DNA of 64,000 nt from Parietaria judaica (taxonomy: Eukaryota > Streptophyta > Magnoliopsida > Rosales > Urticaceae), in assembly GCA_954871525.1 (NCBI GenBank), contig OX940868.1:18037056-18101055 (forward strand). Reading direction: 5' to 3'. The translations under genes and the position numbers were made by a program. The notes beneath the pieces were generated by a model. The model searched no databases. It had not been told where the DNA came from and saw only the letters and a list, made by a program, of their open reading frames with translations. Shown piece after piece: positions 11,838 to 25,100 of this stretch. The first letter of the stretch is position 1. The number at the start of each line of letters is the position of its first letter.

Positions 11838-12722
11838 CTTCTTCTTCTTTTCTTTTTTTATAATACATATTTGTTATTTATAAGGATAATTTCAACAAAA
11901 GCATCTAATTTTTTTACTAACTAAAACGACAATAGTTTCCATCAATTGAGACGAGAAAAGATGCTACATAATTGAATGTACTTATAAATGTGTATTAAGT
12001 ATGATTTAATACCACTGTCAGAATCAATATCTATAAAAAAAAAAATAGACAAAAAAATACATTGCTCTCATATTTGTTAACTTAAGTATTTTTACATTAT
12101 TTTCCAACTTAATCCTGTACTTAAGTTAATAAAAGCTTGTGTAGCTTTACCCCGATTATCCTATGCATGGAGAAAAGAGAAAAGTACTTCAGAAATTCTG
12201 ATAATGATAATGAACATTCTAATACAACAACATTACCAAAATTCAGTGAAAAAAATTACACGTAACTACATACTTTAATTTCTCATATTGAATAGTCCTA
12301 AAAAATAGCCATCCTATGTTTTTCACATTTTCAACGTGACAATTTAATTTTTGTTAAATTATTTTTTATTTTGTCGGCAATCAAATCTTAATTAACAATT
12401 GACGTTCGGTACTTATAATTAACAATTAAAAAAAGAAACGTTAAACTAAACATTTGAGAAAATTTTACCGACCATACTAATGCAACAGTATCAAAATTTA
12501 GTGAAACTTTTACCTATGACAACATACTTTCACATTTTTCACTAAACTTACCTAAGAATCTAAATTAACTTACAAACTCCTTCCACAAAAGGAAACAAAA
12601 TCACCAAAAAGATGCCTTTTTTTTAAACTGAGCAAAATTCACCAAAACGGCAGCCAAAACAGAGTACACTAAAGCCTGAATACTGGTGCAAACATCTCAA
12701 ATTACCCAGGTTAAAAACACCT
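11838..12722. other. Intergenic region downstream of DAPB
   Basis: AT-rich non-coding DNA containing the 3' end of the minus-strand DAPB gene. No further gene is visible. Confidence 0.4.
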
Positions 12723-15443
12723 TCATCGCATGTTACCCTCGCGCAGCACGTCGATCATGTCGTACAAGCGCTTCTCGGCTTTTGACCCAACCTGAAAGTG
12801 TTAACATTGTACACTGTAATGCATCACTAGATTCAGGATGTTCAATTAATAAGACTGATTATAACCAAACATTAAGCTTAGCAAATTTGGAAGTGAAACT
12901 AGAATAATATGTATACTAATAAAATGTAAGCACCTTCTTGGCAAGGAATATTACAGCATCAACCGTTCCTTCGGCGTATATCGACCTACCACAGACATTA
13001 TGCTGAAACTCGAAAGAAACTCTGCCAAGACGAAAAAAAATTTCAATTGTTAATACATCAAGGTAAGGACAGAGCTGTTGTTCTTCAACTCATGTTTTTG
13101 GATGTTTTACACAAACGCCTGAAAACGGTTTTTAACGGTGAAGGAAAATGTTTAAACCTTTTATTTATTTATTTAATGGATGAGTAAAAAAAGTCCAAAA
13201 AATCGACTCCAGTTACGAATAGAAATCTATTCTCAAAACCCTTTTTATCGTGAAATCGATTTTTATCAAGGAGAAAAGAGTAAATACTAAAAATTACAGT
13301 TAGCATGTGAAATTACGAATTTCGTCGAAAGAGGTAGTTTATATCTTATTACGTTTCATCGGGCGATGTGAGGTGGTACAAATGAAATGCGTGGCCAGAC
13401 AAATGGTCCTCTGGAACTCCCACCATTTCGACTTGTTGCTGCGGGTCTCGGATCATTTCTATCTGACAAATATGAGCCAAAAAAGACAATAAAATAATTT
13501 GGTAATTGCATCGAGAATAGAACACTCAAGTTTAGTGCAAAGATGTACAAACGCAATCAAAATAACCAAAAAGCAAGAAATCCGATTGGTTCTTATGAAC
13601 CAAAAAGACAAGAATATAATGTAGTAATGACATCAAGTTATGGTCCTTATGAGCATAACTTGCAGAAAAAGCAAGAAATCTATGAAATAAGATCATTATA
13701 TGTGACTAATGAACCTTCACATAGCTAATAAGCAGATCATGACTAAATTACTGTATATTGACTGGTAAGTTTCAAAGAAACACACCTCATCCATATCGAA
13801 GGAAACTCCCAGTTTCTGGAACGAAGAGATGACAGCTTTGGCCGTCCCTGATGTATCTACTTTGCTTGATTGATGTGACTCCATTACCTGTAATTTCACA
13901 TAAATCATCCAATTTTAATAGTGATTGATTTGGGTGTCATGCTTTATGCATCTCGGGAACGTGTCGAAGGAGAAACTTCGATGAACCAAACTGAAGATAT
14001 ACTATACTTCCGACAAGTTAAATATAGAAATACTGATATGAAAAAAATGTGCATGGTTAAGCAAAAAACTGATACACTAACGCCTCCATATATTACAGAT
14101 GATATAAAAAAAAAAAAAAAAAAAAAAGCTGTTTAACGTTATTTACCGTATTTTACTCGTCTTTAGTTTCTCGTAAGCTATATGAAACTCGTCTAATTAA
14201 ACAAAAAAATTGAAATGCCCAAGGGACACTTCAGTCATTGTTTATAGCATCATTGTATTTCGGTGAGATCATAAATGAACGCTATAAATTTGAGTACCTT
14301 CAGCGAGTAACCAGAGAAAGCACCAGGGCAATTCTCAGCCATAATTTCCATAGCTGAAAGAAAAGCAACAACCTGACAGAGATGATAAACTACTTCAGAT
14401 GTGTAAGGGAGACACCGAATTCCATTAGAGCCATTGAAGGTAATTAGTTTTACCTGCTTTCCTATTTATACCTGTTTTCCCATTTGCGGAGATATAACTG
14501 CGTAAACCTTCGCGTCTTGAACCGTTTTGTACAGCAGATCCCTGTCTCCCCCGGTGGTTCCCATCACAAACGGCACTCCGACTTTGCTATATAGCTCCGC
14601 ATTAGCTATAAAATAAGAGATCAGAGACGAAATAACCCCAACTTAAACTCATTAACCGAATAAAAGCAATCAAATTTTCAAATTGACATGGATAATGCAT
14701 GAAGCTACAGAACTCTGAAGTACGATCTTACTGACAAACATAATTCGGAACTTCAGAAAACTATATTGATAAATTGTGGATAAAATGATGCTGAACAACG
14801 AGAACAACTCTCCATTCTACAACGATACAACCACACATACGACTTTTAGGTGCTTGCTATTGTTCGGTTTCGATCTGAGAAATCTACAATCTAAAGCATA
14901 AGACAGCTAAAAGGTCTCCGTCAATAGCAAGCAGCATTTATTGTTCTTTACACCAAAATGATGTGAAATTGTGCATACCATTCACTGCAGAAGGCACAGT
15001 GTAATCCACAACAATCAGGTTCGGGTACTCGACGAAGAGAGACGAGAGTGTGTCCTCTCTTTGAGACGGCCCGTGCACGGTGATCTCTCGCCCGCCCACC
15101 TCCACCTTCGTCCCCGACTCCTCCTCGGAGCCAAACGACCACGGCACAACGCTAAGCCCGGCCGAGTCCGCAGCTTTGATCACCGCCTTCCCCATATTCC
15201 CAGTACACCCATTCACCTGAAAATCGACCACAAACAAAAAAAATCATTCACGATTCCGCCATTAAAGCACACCTCACCAAACGAGCAGCGCAGCCACACC
15301 ATTATCGGGATGTTGGAGAGGGAATTCGCGAGAGGCTGAGCAGCCAAGGTCGACATCGAGCAGCGCGGCGAGGAAGCTCGAGCTGGCTTCGGAGTCATCG
15401 TCCACCCAATCACACCCGTCGAAAGCTTCACCGCGAACGCCAT
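12723..15443 (-). CDS. DAPB: 4-hydroxy-tetrahydrodipicolinate reductase, chloroplastic
   Basis: It performs the NAD(P)H-dependent second step specific to the diaminopimelate route of lysine synthesis in plastids. Exons on the minus strand are 15443-15300, 15216-14979, 14605-14472, 14372-14298, 13887-13786, 13462-13353, 13021-12934 and 12791-12723. They have GT-AG borders and consistent phases, giving 319 residues. The N-terminal 45 residues (MAFAVKLSTGVIGWTMTPKP onward) look like a transit peptide, shorter than usual. The dinucleotide loop VNGCTGNMGKAV starts at residue 49. FVMGTTGGDRD lies in exon 3. Exon 5 carries ESHQSSKVDTSGTAKA (about 200-215), the plant form of the bacterial HHxxKxDxPSGTA active-site motif. 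The C-terminus is YDMIDVLREGNMR. The 5' leader may contain an intron, since TTGCAG lies just upstream of the start codon. Confidence 0.93.
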
Positions 15444-16483
15444 TGAAGCTCTGCAAGTGATTCTACAGGCAATGCAGCATCGTTAGACTTCCATGCATAG
15501 ATTGACAGAATCCACAGCTACAGAGGAACTGCTTTATAACAGTGAAAACACAAAGCTTTACAGGTGACTGAAGAAGAAGCTTGTATCGAGTTGAATATCG
15601 AAGGCTTCAATGGCGGATACAGTGGTGAACTGAGCTCTGGAGCTGAAATCCAGAAATGGTGATGCTCGTATCTGAGGATTGGGATTGAGAACGACGAATT
15701 AGGGTTTTACAAATTATTTAATATAAAATTAAATATTACAAGATTAATTAAATTAATATTATGGTTAGTAATAAACTAATAATAAACGTAATTGCAAGTG
15801 AAAAATAATAATATGTATGCATTTTTTAAAATATATTTATTTGTATTGAAATTAGTGTTGGTTAGTTGATAAGCAACGTTGCAAAGTTATTAATTAGAAA
15901 GGGAAAATGTTAATGTTAAATAAACTTGGGAATCCAAACTAATTTTTCATAAAGAATTAAGTCAACTGATGATATTATTTATCATGATCAATTAAAAAAT
16001 AAAAAAGTATTGACACACAATTTGGTTCAAATTACCAATAAAAAATTTGATCTCAATTGAATAAAAAAGGTAGATTACTAGATTATATTGTGTATGCATA
16101 TTTGTGTTATAATACTCGATTAACTGTATATTTTCGTTTTTTTAGTGACAATAGAAAATATAAAAGTTACAAAATATTGTTGAAATCTTCTTCCGTTTAT
16201 GTTAAGTTAACGTATTTTAAGCACACGCAATTATGTTTTCTGTTTTATTAAAAATAGTTAGTTTTTGGAATTTGATAGTATTGGTATACGTGTTTCTTAT
16301 ATACATCATATCTTGACGCGATTTAAACATAATTGGACTCCAACATTGTTCTATGACATTTAGTTATTGTTCATGCCAAAAAATAAATCGAACGTGGTAG
16401 CAGTCTAAGTATAGATTTTGGGCCAGACCAGTAGACTTTTATTGACCATCTCAGATTTGAAGCTTGATCCTTGTTCTTGGTGG
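15444..16483. other. DAPB upstream region and AT-rich spacer
   Basis: The GC-balanced part to about 15705 is the likely 5' leader and promoter of DAPB. Beyond it the DNA is AT-rich, with chance frames only. Confidence 0.45.
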
Positions 16484-17152
16484 CAGCGAAGGACCTAGGG
16501 CAACGATAAAAGGGGCCGCGGCCCCCCCAAAAGTTTCTCGAGCTAGTTGAGCTCGACTCACGGCGATTATCTCTTGTTCTTAACCTAGTGTAGTGGCCCC
16601 TTGCGTTTTCTTCGAAACAAACCCATAGCTAGGGGGTTGAGGAAGAAGATAGGTGAAGGAGAAAAAAATTTATAAAATAAAGATGAAGATGGGGTGTGAC
16701 GTGGTGATGTGTTGACAATGACACGTCAAGAGATAAAAAAGATAAAAGTTATTTTGAACGAGTGTCCTTACTTTTTTCTAATTATATTGTTTCAATATTT
16801 TGATTTTAATATTCATTTATTTGTTGTTATAGTCTTAGATTACAACTTGTATTCTATTATATATAGATATAATATATATACATGAAGACGTAACAGTAAT
16901 ACTAATACCGTTTTTACTATAATTCATTACCTCTCAAGATTTTAAGGGTATCATTTATAAGGTAGAATGTCAAGAGCCTATTTTATTTTCTTAACTTTAA
17001 ATAGATTGATTATTAAATATTAAAAAGTTCTTTGTTATAAAATGCTTAAATAGTTTGATTATTAAATACAAAAAGTTATTTTTTATAAAATCCTTATCAA
17101 CATTAAGGAATTTTTTTTGCCCCCCCATAATAAATTTCTAGTTCCGTCACTG
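16484..17152. mobile_element. Non-autonomous hAT element, 669 bp, exact 8-bp TSD
   Basis: The ends are CAGCGAAGGACCTAG (left) and, reverse-complemented, CAGTGACGGAACTAG (right), the CAGxGxxGGAxC terminus of Tip100-like hAT elements. Both sides are flanked by the identical 8-mer CTTGGTGG (16476-16483 and 17153-17160). Subterminal C-runs (GCCCCCCC) lie close to both ends. No transposase frame is present, so it depends on another element for movement. Confidence 0.9.
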
Positions 17153-17160
17153 CTTGGTGG

Positions 17161-18546
17161 GTCATGAATGTTCTACAGCTTCTTCGCTTAGCTAGCTTCG
17201 TTGTCTTCGTTCCCGTTCCTGTCACTGTCTTCATTTTTGTGTCTAAAAATGAGAGAAATCTAACTCTAGAGGGATACGGAGGGAGGGGGAAGGGGCTCTG
17301 TTAACCGCTCTGACGCTTAACACTAGTCAAGTATTAAACTATTTAAGTAGGGATTAAGAAAAATAGAAAAACATAATTTTTAGGTGTAGAGAGAGTTTGA
17401 ATGAGTTCGGATGAATTCTCGTTTGATAAGAATAAACCTCTCTATTAAAGCTTCTCGAGAGTTTATAAATAATTATAAATTACTTTACACGCCCTTAGGG
17501 CGCGTTTCACCTTAAAAGCGTGCCCATGTATTTTAATATCGATTTAAAAATAATTATTATTTTTTTAGGCTTTTCATTTTTTTAAAATGAACTTCCGTTG
17601 CTCGTGTATTTTTAAAAATACCTCAAATACTCATGTCATGTCATAAATATCTCTTCACTTCAATTAAAAAGTTAGATTTTTTTAAATGTACCCAATATCC
17701 ATGTATAGTAATCTCGAGAAAAGGTGGGCATAGCCCAGGCCTCAATTACAAGGCCTAGTCCTGACTGACGGCTTGCCACGGTAAATAAAGTTACTAAATT
17801 AAAAAGAGCAGCTCTTGATTATAAATTTAAATGACAAAGTTTAACTTTATGGTTAGAGAGATTAAATTATTTTCAAGTGAGATAAAAAAAAAGTTTTATT
17901 AATTTTAAAATTATCACGATAAATAGTCAAAATTCTCAATCAAATAAGATTGAAGGATGTAATCAAATCAATTAAAAAGAGAAACACAGCATAGGTGGAC
18001 TGATTTTAACACTTTACCAAATATACCATCAATAAAAGTTACAGAAATGCAAAAAAATAAAAAATAATGATGAATCTCTTAAATTGTCAAACCAAAAAAT
18101 CAAAATAGTTAGTTACTAAGAAGATTTTTTCTCAGCTTCATAAAATACCTCCTAGAGTCAAAGTCAAACGACGATCCATAACCGATAGTTTGACTAATTT
18201 TCCTTTTTGGTGAGCCCTTTTCCCCCCGCATAACTCCTCAAGATCCTTTTATCGGTTTGTGAAACTCGAATTTTCCAAGTTGATACAGGAAAGAAAAAAA
18301 CAGTTTTTCGTGAATTTTAAACTAAAAATATCAGGTTAAATCAGAAAATTCAATCTAAAAAAAAGAGAAATTCCAATTTCAAACCGAGATGTATCAAATT
18401 TATATTGAAAAAGTGTCGATTGTCGGATTTTGGAGAGAACAAAATACCTACCTTAAACCTGTAGCTACTAAAATAAACCGATCCGGATTCGGAACTAGTA
18501 CTTAACTACTAACTACAGTAACTACTAACGCCACTATTGTTTAAGC
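17161..18546. other. Intergenic AT-rich region
   Basis: No gene or bounded repeat was recognised. The stretch 17240-17520 is more GC-rich and may be old transposon sequence. Confidence 0.35.
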
Positions 18547-18765
18547 CAAGGTTCGACTTACCAACGATAATCGTCGATAATCGACGATTATCGAGCTTAC
18601 CGGTAGTTACCGGTAAGTTACCGGCTATAATACTTACCATTTCATCCATTTTTCGACGATTATCAAGCTTTTCGATAAACCGAAGAACAGCCGATTATCG
18701 GTAAAACACGTTAAAAAAGGGTCTTTTCGGTGCAATTAAAAAAAAGATTTAGGGCAAATATATAT

Positions 18766-19071
18766 GGGAAACTTCATAAAACATCCTTCAAAACACCATA
18801 AATAATTTTAGTACACCTCAAAACATCATAATTGGAAATACATCCTTTTTAAAATTTATGTACCAAAATACCCTTTCAAAATATACATATTGTGTCCTGA
18901 AAATTGGACATATTGCCTCCTGAAAAATAGACAAGTCGCGTCCAGAAAAATGGACACAACTGAGGGTATTTTGGTACATAAAATTTTAAAAGGATGTATT
19001 TCCAATTATGATGTTTTGAGGTGTAATAAAATAATTTATGGTGTTTTGAGATATGTTTTATGAAGTTTCCC
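18766..19071. mobile_element. 306-bp near-palindromic MITE
   Basis: The left arm from GGGAAACTTCATAAAACAT is repeated inverted at the right end (ATGAAGTTTCCC), with arms of about 110 bases sharing ATGATGTTTTGAGGTGT. Flanks ATATATAT and ATACATAT match at 7 of 8, though in AT-rich sequence. The centre has repeated TGAAAAATxGACA words. It is nested inside the hAT relic. Confidence 0.75.
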
Positions 19072-20295
19072 ATACATATACCTCATTTCGCCGAATTTTG
19101 ACAATTTTCTAGGGTTCTCGCCTCTTCTCGCCTCCAACAGCCCAAATCTTATACTTCTCGGCGATTTTCGAGCTGGTTAGTCTCCTCTTTTTGGCCAATC
19201 TCAAGCTTTTCAATGGAAATTGTTTGTGTGGCAAAAGTTTGCAAAGTTTGGTTTTAAGCTTTTTACAGCGAATTTGTCCAAAAAAAAATTTCGAACTTTT
19301 GGGTATATTTAGGAGTTACAATCATAGATCTATATGTTTCTTGCAATTTTTCTTTGATATTTACTTATTTTACACGAATTTAAGATGATTGGCATAAGTT
19401 AGAAAAACAAAGGGTGAGTTATTCATGAGTTTATGTTTGGACATTGATAAAGGTTGGCACTTTTAGGATTTTGAGTTTTTTTTTTTTTGTTGCATTTTTA
19501 TGAATATATGTTGTTGAAAACTTGTTTCCATGACTTTATTTGTAATTATTTTGTTATATTTTGAGGAAATTCGGATTTTTATGCTTGTTAGGCAAAAGTA
19601 TACAAAGTTTTGAATTTTGAAATATGCTAAAAATATAGATATTTTTTATGATTTATTATTTGTATATGCCTTTAAAATATTGTAGTTAGTAAGAAATATG
19701 AATTTGCGGGGGCTTTGAGGTCTTTAATGTCAAGATTAAAATATTTTTTTGGGTTTTTTTTTATGTAAAAAATAAAAAGTATTGAAATTCATATTTTTTA
19801 ATTTTTGTAGTAATTTAATCAATTTTTTTATGTTTCTCTTTCATTAATCAGTTATTGACATATTAATCTCGGATTTTGGTGATTGTTTTTTACATATTTG
19901 AGTTTAAATCCAATTTTCTCATAATTGCGGCAAAAGTATTCTAAGTTGAATTTTTTTTTTATTTATGAGGTGATCTACTCATTTTTTTAGTGTTTTTGTA
20001 GATGAAATATTTTTTGAAATAATAATATGATATTTTGGTGTAGTTTATTTTTAGATTCGACAATAATTCGGCTATTCTTACAATTGTGGCAAAACTCTTT
20101 AAGTTTATCTTTTTTTATTGTAAAGGGAATCTAGTGACTTTTCATGTTGTTAGCTTTCATTAAATAATTATTACTATAATAATGTGAGATTTTTGGTGCA
20201 ATTTAATTTCATGTTTGAGGAGAATTATATTTTGCGGCAAAAGTACCTGTTATTGCCATTTGTCTTGTTGTGTTTAACTATTCTCATAACTATTC

Positions 20296-20597
20296 TTGTT
20301 ATTTAGGTTAAAGATGAGTAAAGACAACGTTGCGAGAGAGCATTGCACTTCATATGGGGATTCGAGCAACAATTCAGGCTTCAAGTGCAATTACTGCGGG
20401 AAGGAGATCAAAGATGGCGGAATCACAAGAAAGAACAACATTTGGCCAGCACCGATAAGAACAAAAATATCGCGCAGGAGATCGTACACACTTCGAACGT
20501 GCATGAATTGTTTTGGAACAAATATCTCAACATGGATCTAGAAACAAGTGGTGCCCGCAGTGCTATGGAAGCCCATAGGAGATCGTCATTTTTTTGA
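20296..20597 (+). pseudogene. hAT transposase N-terminal fragment (BED zinc finger), frameshifted
   Basis: One frame reads FKCNYCGKEIKDGGITR, and the next frame continues QHLASTDKNKNIAQEI. Together these correspond to the C-x2-C...H part of a BED zinc finger in plant hAT transposases, so there is a frameshift near 20430. A stop follows shortly and nothing of the RNase H-like core or dimerisation domain remains. Confidence 0.75.
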
Positions 20598-20999
20598 AGT
20601 CGGAGAAAATGGTCTGAGTATTATCTATCTATTATGTGTGTTTAAGTTTTTAGACTATGTGTTTGATAGTTGAGATTTGTGAGACTATGTTTTATTACTG
20701 TTTTAGATTTGAGACTTGTGATTAAATTATATGTGTGTATGATTTTATTTACATATCTTTTGTGGTATGATATTATAAAAATATTTTATAAGTTTTCCGT
20801 CGAAAAGTATCGATAAGTGTCGATAATTTGTCGATAATCATCGAAAAGTATCGGTAATCGGTAAGCTACAGTATTATAAGTTTTCCGTCGTTTAATCAGT
20901 AACCTATCGATTAATCCGTCGAAAATGATAACCGATTTATCGGTAACATCGGTAAGTTGAACCTTACTTTAAAGCCTTAAGGGCTAAGGCAAGCAAGTA

Positions 21000-22163
21000 A
21001 AATTTAGCCGTTATATCTTCTCTTAGTTTTAGGTGCGTAGTAGTAGTGGTTCCCTCAAAAAAAAAATAAGTAGTGGTGGGACCGCGCGTGGGCTGCACTC
21101 GAGGACACCGCGTGCCGAAGAACAGAAGCGCTTTTCAAGTAATATGACGGTCGTGTGCGCAAGGTTCCCTTCCCTTGCCTCACCGCGCCACGCGCCAACC
21201 CCGGCGCGTGAAATCAGTCATTAATATCCCCTCATCATCGTCGTCGTCATAGAGAGAGAGAGAGTCAGAGAGATAGCTAAATGCCAGAGGAAAAATACCA
21301 CTGTGGGACCTCTCTCTCTCCTTTTTCTCTCTCTTCCATCGCTCTCACTCTCTCTTTCTCTCTAGAGTCGGTATTGCTGCGTGGGTTTCACCATTTTCTC
21401 TCTCTCCCTCTCGTCGTTGGATTTGCAGAGGAGAGAAGCGAAAAAGCTCGAAGCTTTTGCTTTTGTCAAAGCTCGAAAGCGAAAATCTCAAGAAATTGAA
21501 AAGCCTCTTTTGTTTGGGTTCGCCTCAGATCCCCTTTCATTCCGTCGCTTTCCAGGTCTCTCTCTCCTCTCGCAGACATTGCTACTTTTGCCTCCTTGAC
21601 CAACACTCAAACTTGATCAAATCTTCTTCTTCTTCTTGGCTAGTTGGGATTTAATATTATTTATGTTTGTTTCAGGCTTCAGCTATTGTTTTTGCTTGAC
21701 TCTGAAGCTTTCAACTCTTTGGACCACTGCTTAAAACAAAACTCTTTATATATATATAGCCTTTCTTGTTGTTGTTTTTTTTTTTTTCTTTCTTTCTTTC
21801 AAAAGTTTGGATTAGAAAGTTTTCAACTTTCAAGCTTTGGGTGTTCGGTTTTGACTGCAGATTCGCCATTGATTTTGGCTTCTTCTCTTCTTCATAAAGT
21901 TGTGATCGTTTTTCATATTTGCTCTTCTCATTTGGTCAGAATCTTCGGGTGGTCAAAGGGCGACTATTCCAACATTCGGGCAGCTCGGAGACCATTTCCG
22001 ACCAGGAACCAACGTCCCACATGCCTTGAGGAACAACAACCTGTCGTTGACTTTTGGCTTTTTATCTTTAAGTCAAAGGAATATGCTTTTGGTATTGTTT
22101 CAGATAGAGCGTTAGAGAAGTGGAAGAAATAGCTTGATTTCGAGACCGGTTTTTTCGAGATAG
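21000..22163 (+). promoter_or_regulatory. Promoter and long 5' leader region of the XLG gene
   Basis: The region is GC-richer than its surroundings and carries GA- and CT-rich tracts (21250-21270, 21306-21365 and 21400-21420), typical of plant promoters and leaders. Several short upstream frames lie here and none resembles a protein. A leader intron is likely given the distance and T-rich tracts, but borders cannot be fixed without transcripts. Confidence 0.5.
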
Positions 22164-25100
22164 ATGGATCGAAAGGAGGAAGAGAATTGGAGGGAGTTGG
22201 TGAGGAAGATGCTCCCGCAGGGTGCGCCTCTGCCTGAGGATTCTTCGCACCTCGATTACTCCATAGCCATGGAGTATTTCGGCCCGCCCGTGACATACGA
22301 TGTGCCTCAAGTCGAGCCTGTCAATGTCGATTCTAGGGAAATCCCGACTGCAGAGCCTATATCTGAGTCCAGAATGTCCTCTTCTAATGGGTCTGCTAAT
22401 CCGGGCGCACCTGTGATCGAGCCGATTCCCTTACCGATGTCTCGTATAACCGGCGTGACGAGCTCTCCTCCCATGAGCGCTAGGGTCTCGGGAAGCTCGG
22501 AATCCGTTGTGTCTGTTTTACAGAATCCGGATCTTTCTTCGGCTTCGCCATCAGCTTCTCCGTGCTCGATCAATAATCATCAAGAAGTGCCCAATGAGGT
22601 AAAGAAACACCCGGTTGTGACTTTCACCAACGTGGAAAGATCCGAGCAGAAAGAGGTTGAGTTTAACCAACCCGAGTATCCCGATTACGTCGGGGTTACT
22701 AAAGAGAAGAAGTCGAAGAAGAAGAGTAGGGTTTGTTTCCGGTGCGGGAAAGGGAAGTGGGAGGCGAAGGAAACGTGTTTGGTTTGTGAAGCTAAGTATT
22801 GCAGTAACTGTGTGTTAAGGGCGATGGGGTCAATGCCCGAGGGAAGGAAATGCGTGCCGTGTATCGGCGAGCCGATTGATGAGTCAAAGCGATTGAAATT
22901 GGGGAAACATTCTAGGGTATTGTCCAGATTGCTCAGTCCTTTGGAAGCAAAGCAGATCATGAAGGCAGAGAAGGAGTGTTCGGCCAATCAGCTTCGGCCC
23001 GAGCAATTGATCGTTAATGGAAACCCTCTGAAGCCGGAGGAGATGGCGGAATTACTTGGATGCTCTTTGCCTCCTCGGAAGCTGAAGCCCGGTAGATACT
23101 GGTACGACAAAGAATCCGGTCTATGGGGAAAGGTTCGTGTATTTGAACTTAGGCTTTTGTGTTTGATATTTCAAGAGGATTTTATATCTAGAATCTTTGA
23201 AATTAATAACATTAGCTCGTTCAATTGATCATCTGACAGGAAGGAGAAAAACCAGATAGAGTTATAAGTTCGAACTTGAATTTCACCGGTAAACTTAACC
23301 CCGATGCAAGCCATGGGAATACCGAGGTTTTCATCAATGGACGAGAAATTACGAGGCTTGAATTGAGGATCCTTAAGGTATGCCTTTGTCAATATAATTC
23401 TGGATTCCGCCTGAAAACAATTTTTGTTTTTGTTTCTGTTACACACACTGTTGTAGAAATAAACTTGATTAATGGGGCACCGTCACTAACCTCGTGTTCA
23501 ATTTCACAGTTGGCAAATGTGCAATGTCCACGTGACACTCATTTTTGGGTCTACGATGACGGTCGATACGAGGAAGAAGGTCAGAACAATATCCGAGGGA
23601 ACATTTGGGAAAAGGTATGCACTGGTTTGTGTCGAAATATGTTAGTTCAGGATTATGTTCAGTAAATTATTGTAATTAAAGCTAATTAATGATATCCTTA
23701 TGTATAGGTATCAGTTAGTGTAACAATGCTAATTCATATTCTATCCAAAAAATCTTCAGTTTCTTTACTCGAATATAGTTCAGATATTTTTTTCTTCTTC
23801 AATTATTCTAATACTGTTTCATAGACAGGCAACAACGAGGTTTGTTTGTAGCCTGTTCTCTTTGCCCGTGCCGCATGGGCAGCAGCCAAACGGACCACGT
23901 GACGAGGCTAGTAATTACTCTACCGTGCCAAATTACTTAGAGCAGAAAAAAGTACAGAAGCTTCTTCTTCTCGGGCCTCAAGGCTCCGGAACCAGCACCA
24001 TCTTTAAGCAGGTATAGCTTTGATATTGATTTGTTATTTTCTCTAGAATAGTTGATTACTTGATTGTATATAAGTTTTTACAATTTGGGGTTCAATTGGC
24101 CTAGTAGACGGCAACTTTAGGGCGTATATAGGACTTAGTTATTCGATATCAAAAAATGATTTCCGTAAATTCAATACTTTGTTCATCAATTTGTATTTTT
24201 ATTTTCTTAGATATGAGATTTGGAAGTGATAGAAACCAAAATATAAGACCTTCCTGTTACTACTTGTATTACTCATAAGTCATTACTTTCTCTATTGGTA
24301 GGCCAAATTTCTGTATGGGAACCGGTTCAGTGCTGAAGAACTACAAGATATCAAGTTAATGATACAGAGTAACATGTACAAGTATCTAAGCATTTTACTC
24401 GATGGACGGGAGCGGTTTGAGGAGGAAGCTCTTGCTAAAATACGAGAGCTAGGACCCACTGATCAAATAGCTGAACCAGGTATTGCATGCAATATGTCCG
24501 CGTGACGGTAGATTGAAAAAGTATTGTCGTGTATATGTGTTCTATTATAACTTCTTATAGTAGAAAATAAATTTTTAAAAAGTAGTCCCAAAACCTAAGT
24601 TAATTACCGTTGTACCTGCTAATTCAGTAAGAGTTCTAATTATGAAAGTGTGATAATCATTTTCATTTAGTTGTATCTTCTTTCATTAAGGGTATCTTAG
24701 GTATTTTGGGTGTAGGTTAATAAAGAGTTTCCGAGCCTATTTAAGACATGATCTATGAATAGGGTTCGAAGTACAAGTTATATAGGACTATGTGAACAAT
24801 ATAATCCCTGGAATATTGCAACATAATTATAAACAATTAAAACAATAACATCCGAGAATTAACACTTGATTTATAGGAGATATTATATTCTTTAGTCCTA
24901 ATAAAATTAAATCTTCAACATTTCCTATTTCAGATGAGGAGGGTGACGGGAGCGAGAGTACTCCGTGTATCTACTCCATCAACCCGAGGCTGAAGCACTT
25001 CTCTGATTGGCTGCTCGATATTATAGCCACCGGAGATTTGGATGCATTCTTCCCGGCAGCAACACGTGAGTACGCTCCATTGGTTGAAGAGGTGTGGCGG

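Larger units (their letters stand above)
18547..20966 (+). mobile_element. Internally deleted hAT relic with BED-finger fragment
   Basis: The termini CAAGGTTCGACTTACC (left) and, reverse-complemented, TAAGGTTCAACTTACC (right) match at 14 of 16 positions. Subterminal regions at both ends are full of short CGATAAT/TCGACGATTATCG words, as in hAT transposase-binding regions. Inside, 20296-20597 keeps a broken BED zinc finger of a hAT transposase; the catalytic part is missing. No clean 8-bp duplication is visible, suggesting age. A 306-bp inverted-repeat element is inserted at 18766-19071. Related subterminal words recur at about 62420-62590. Confidence 0.75.
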
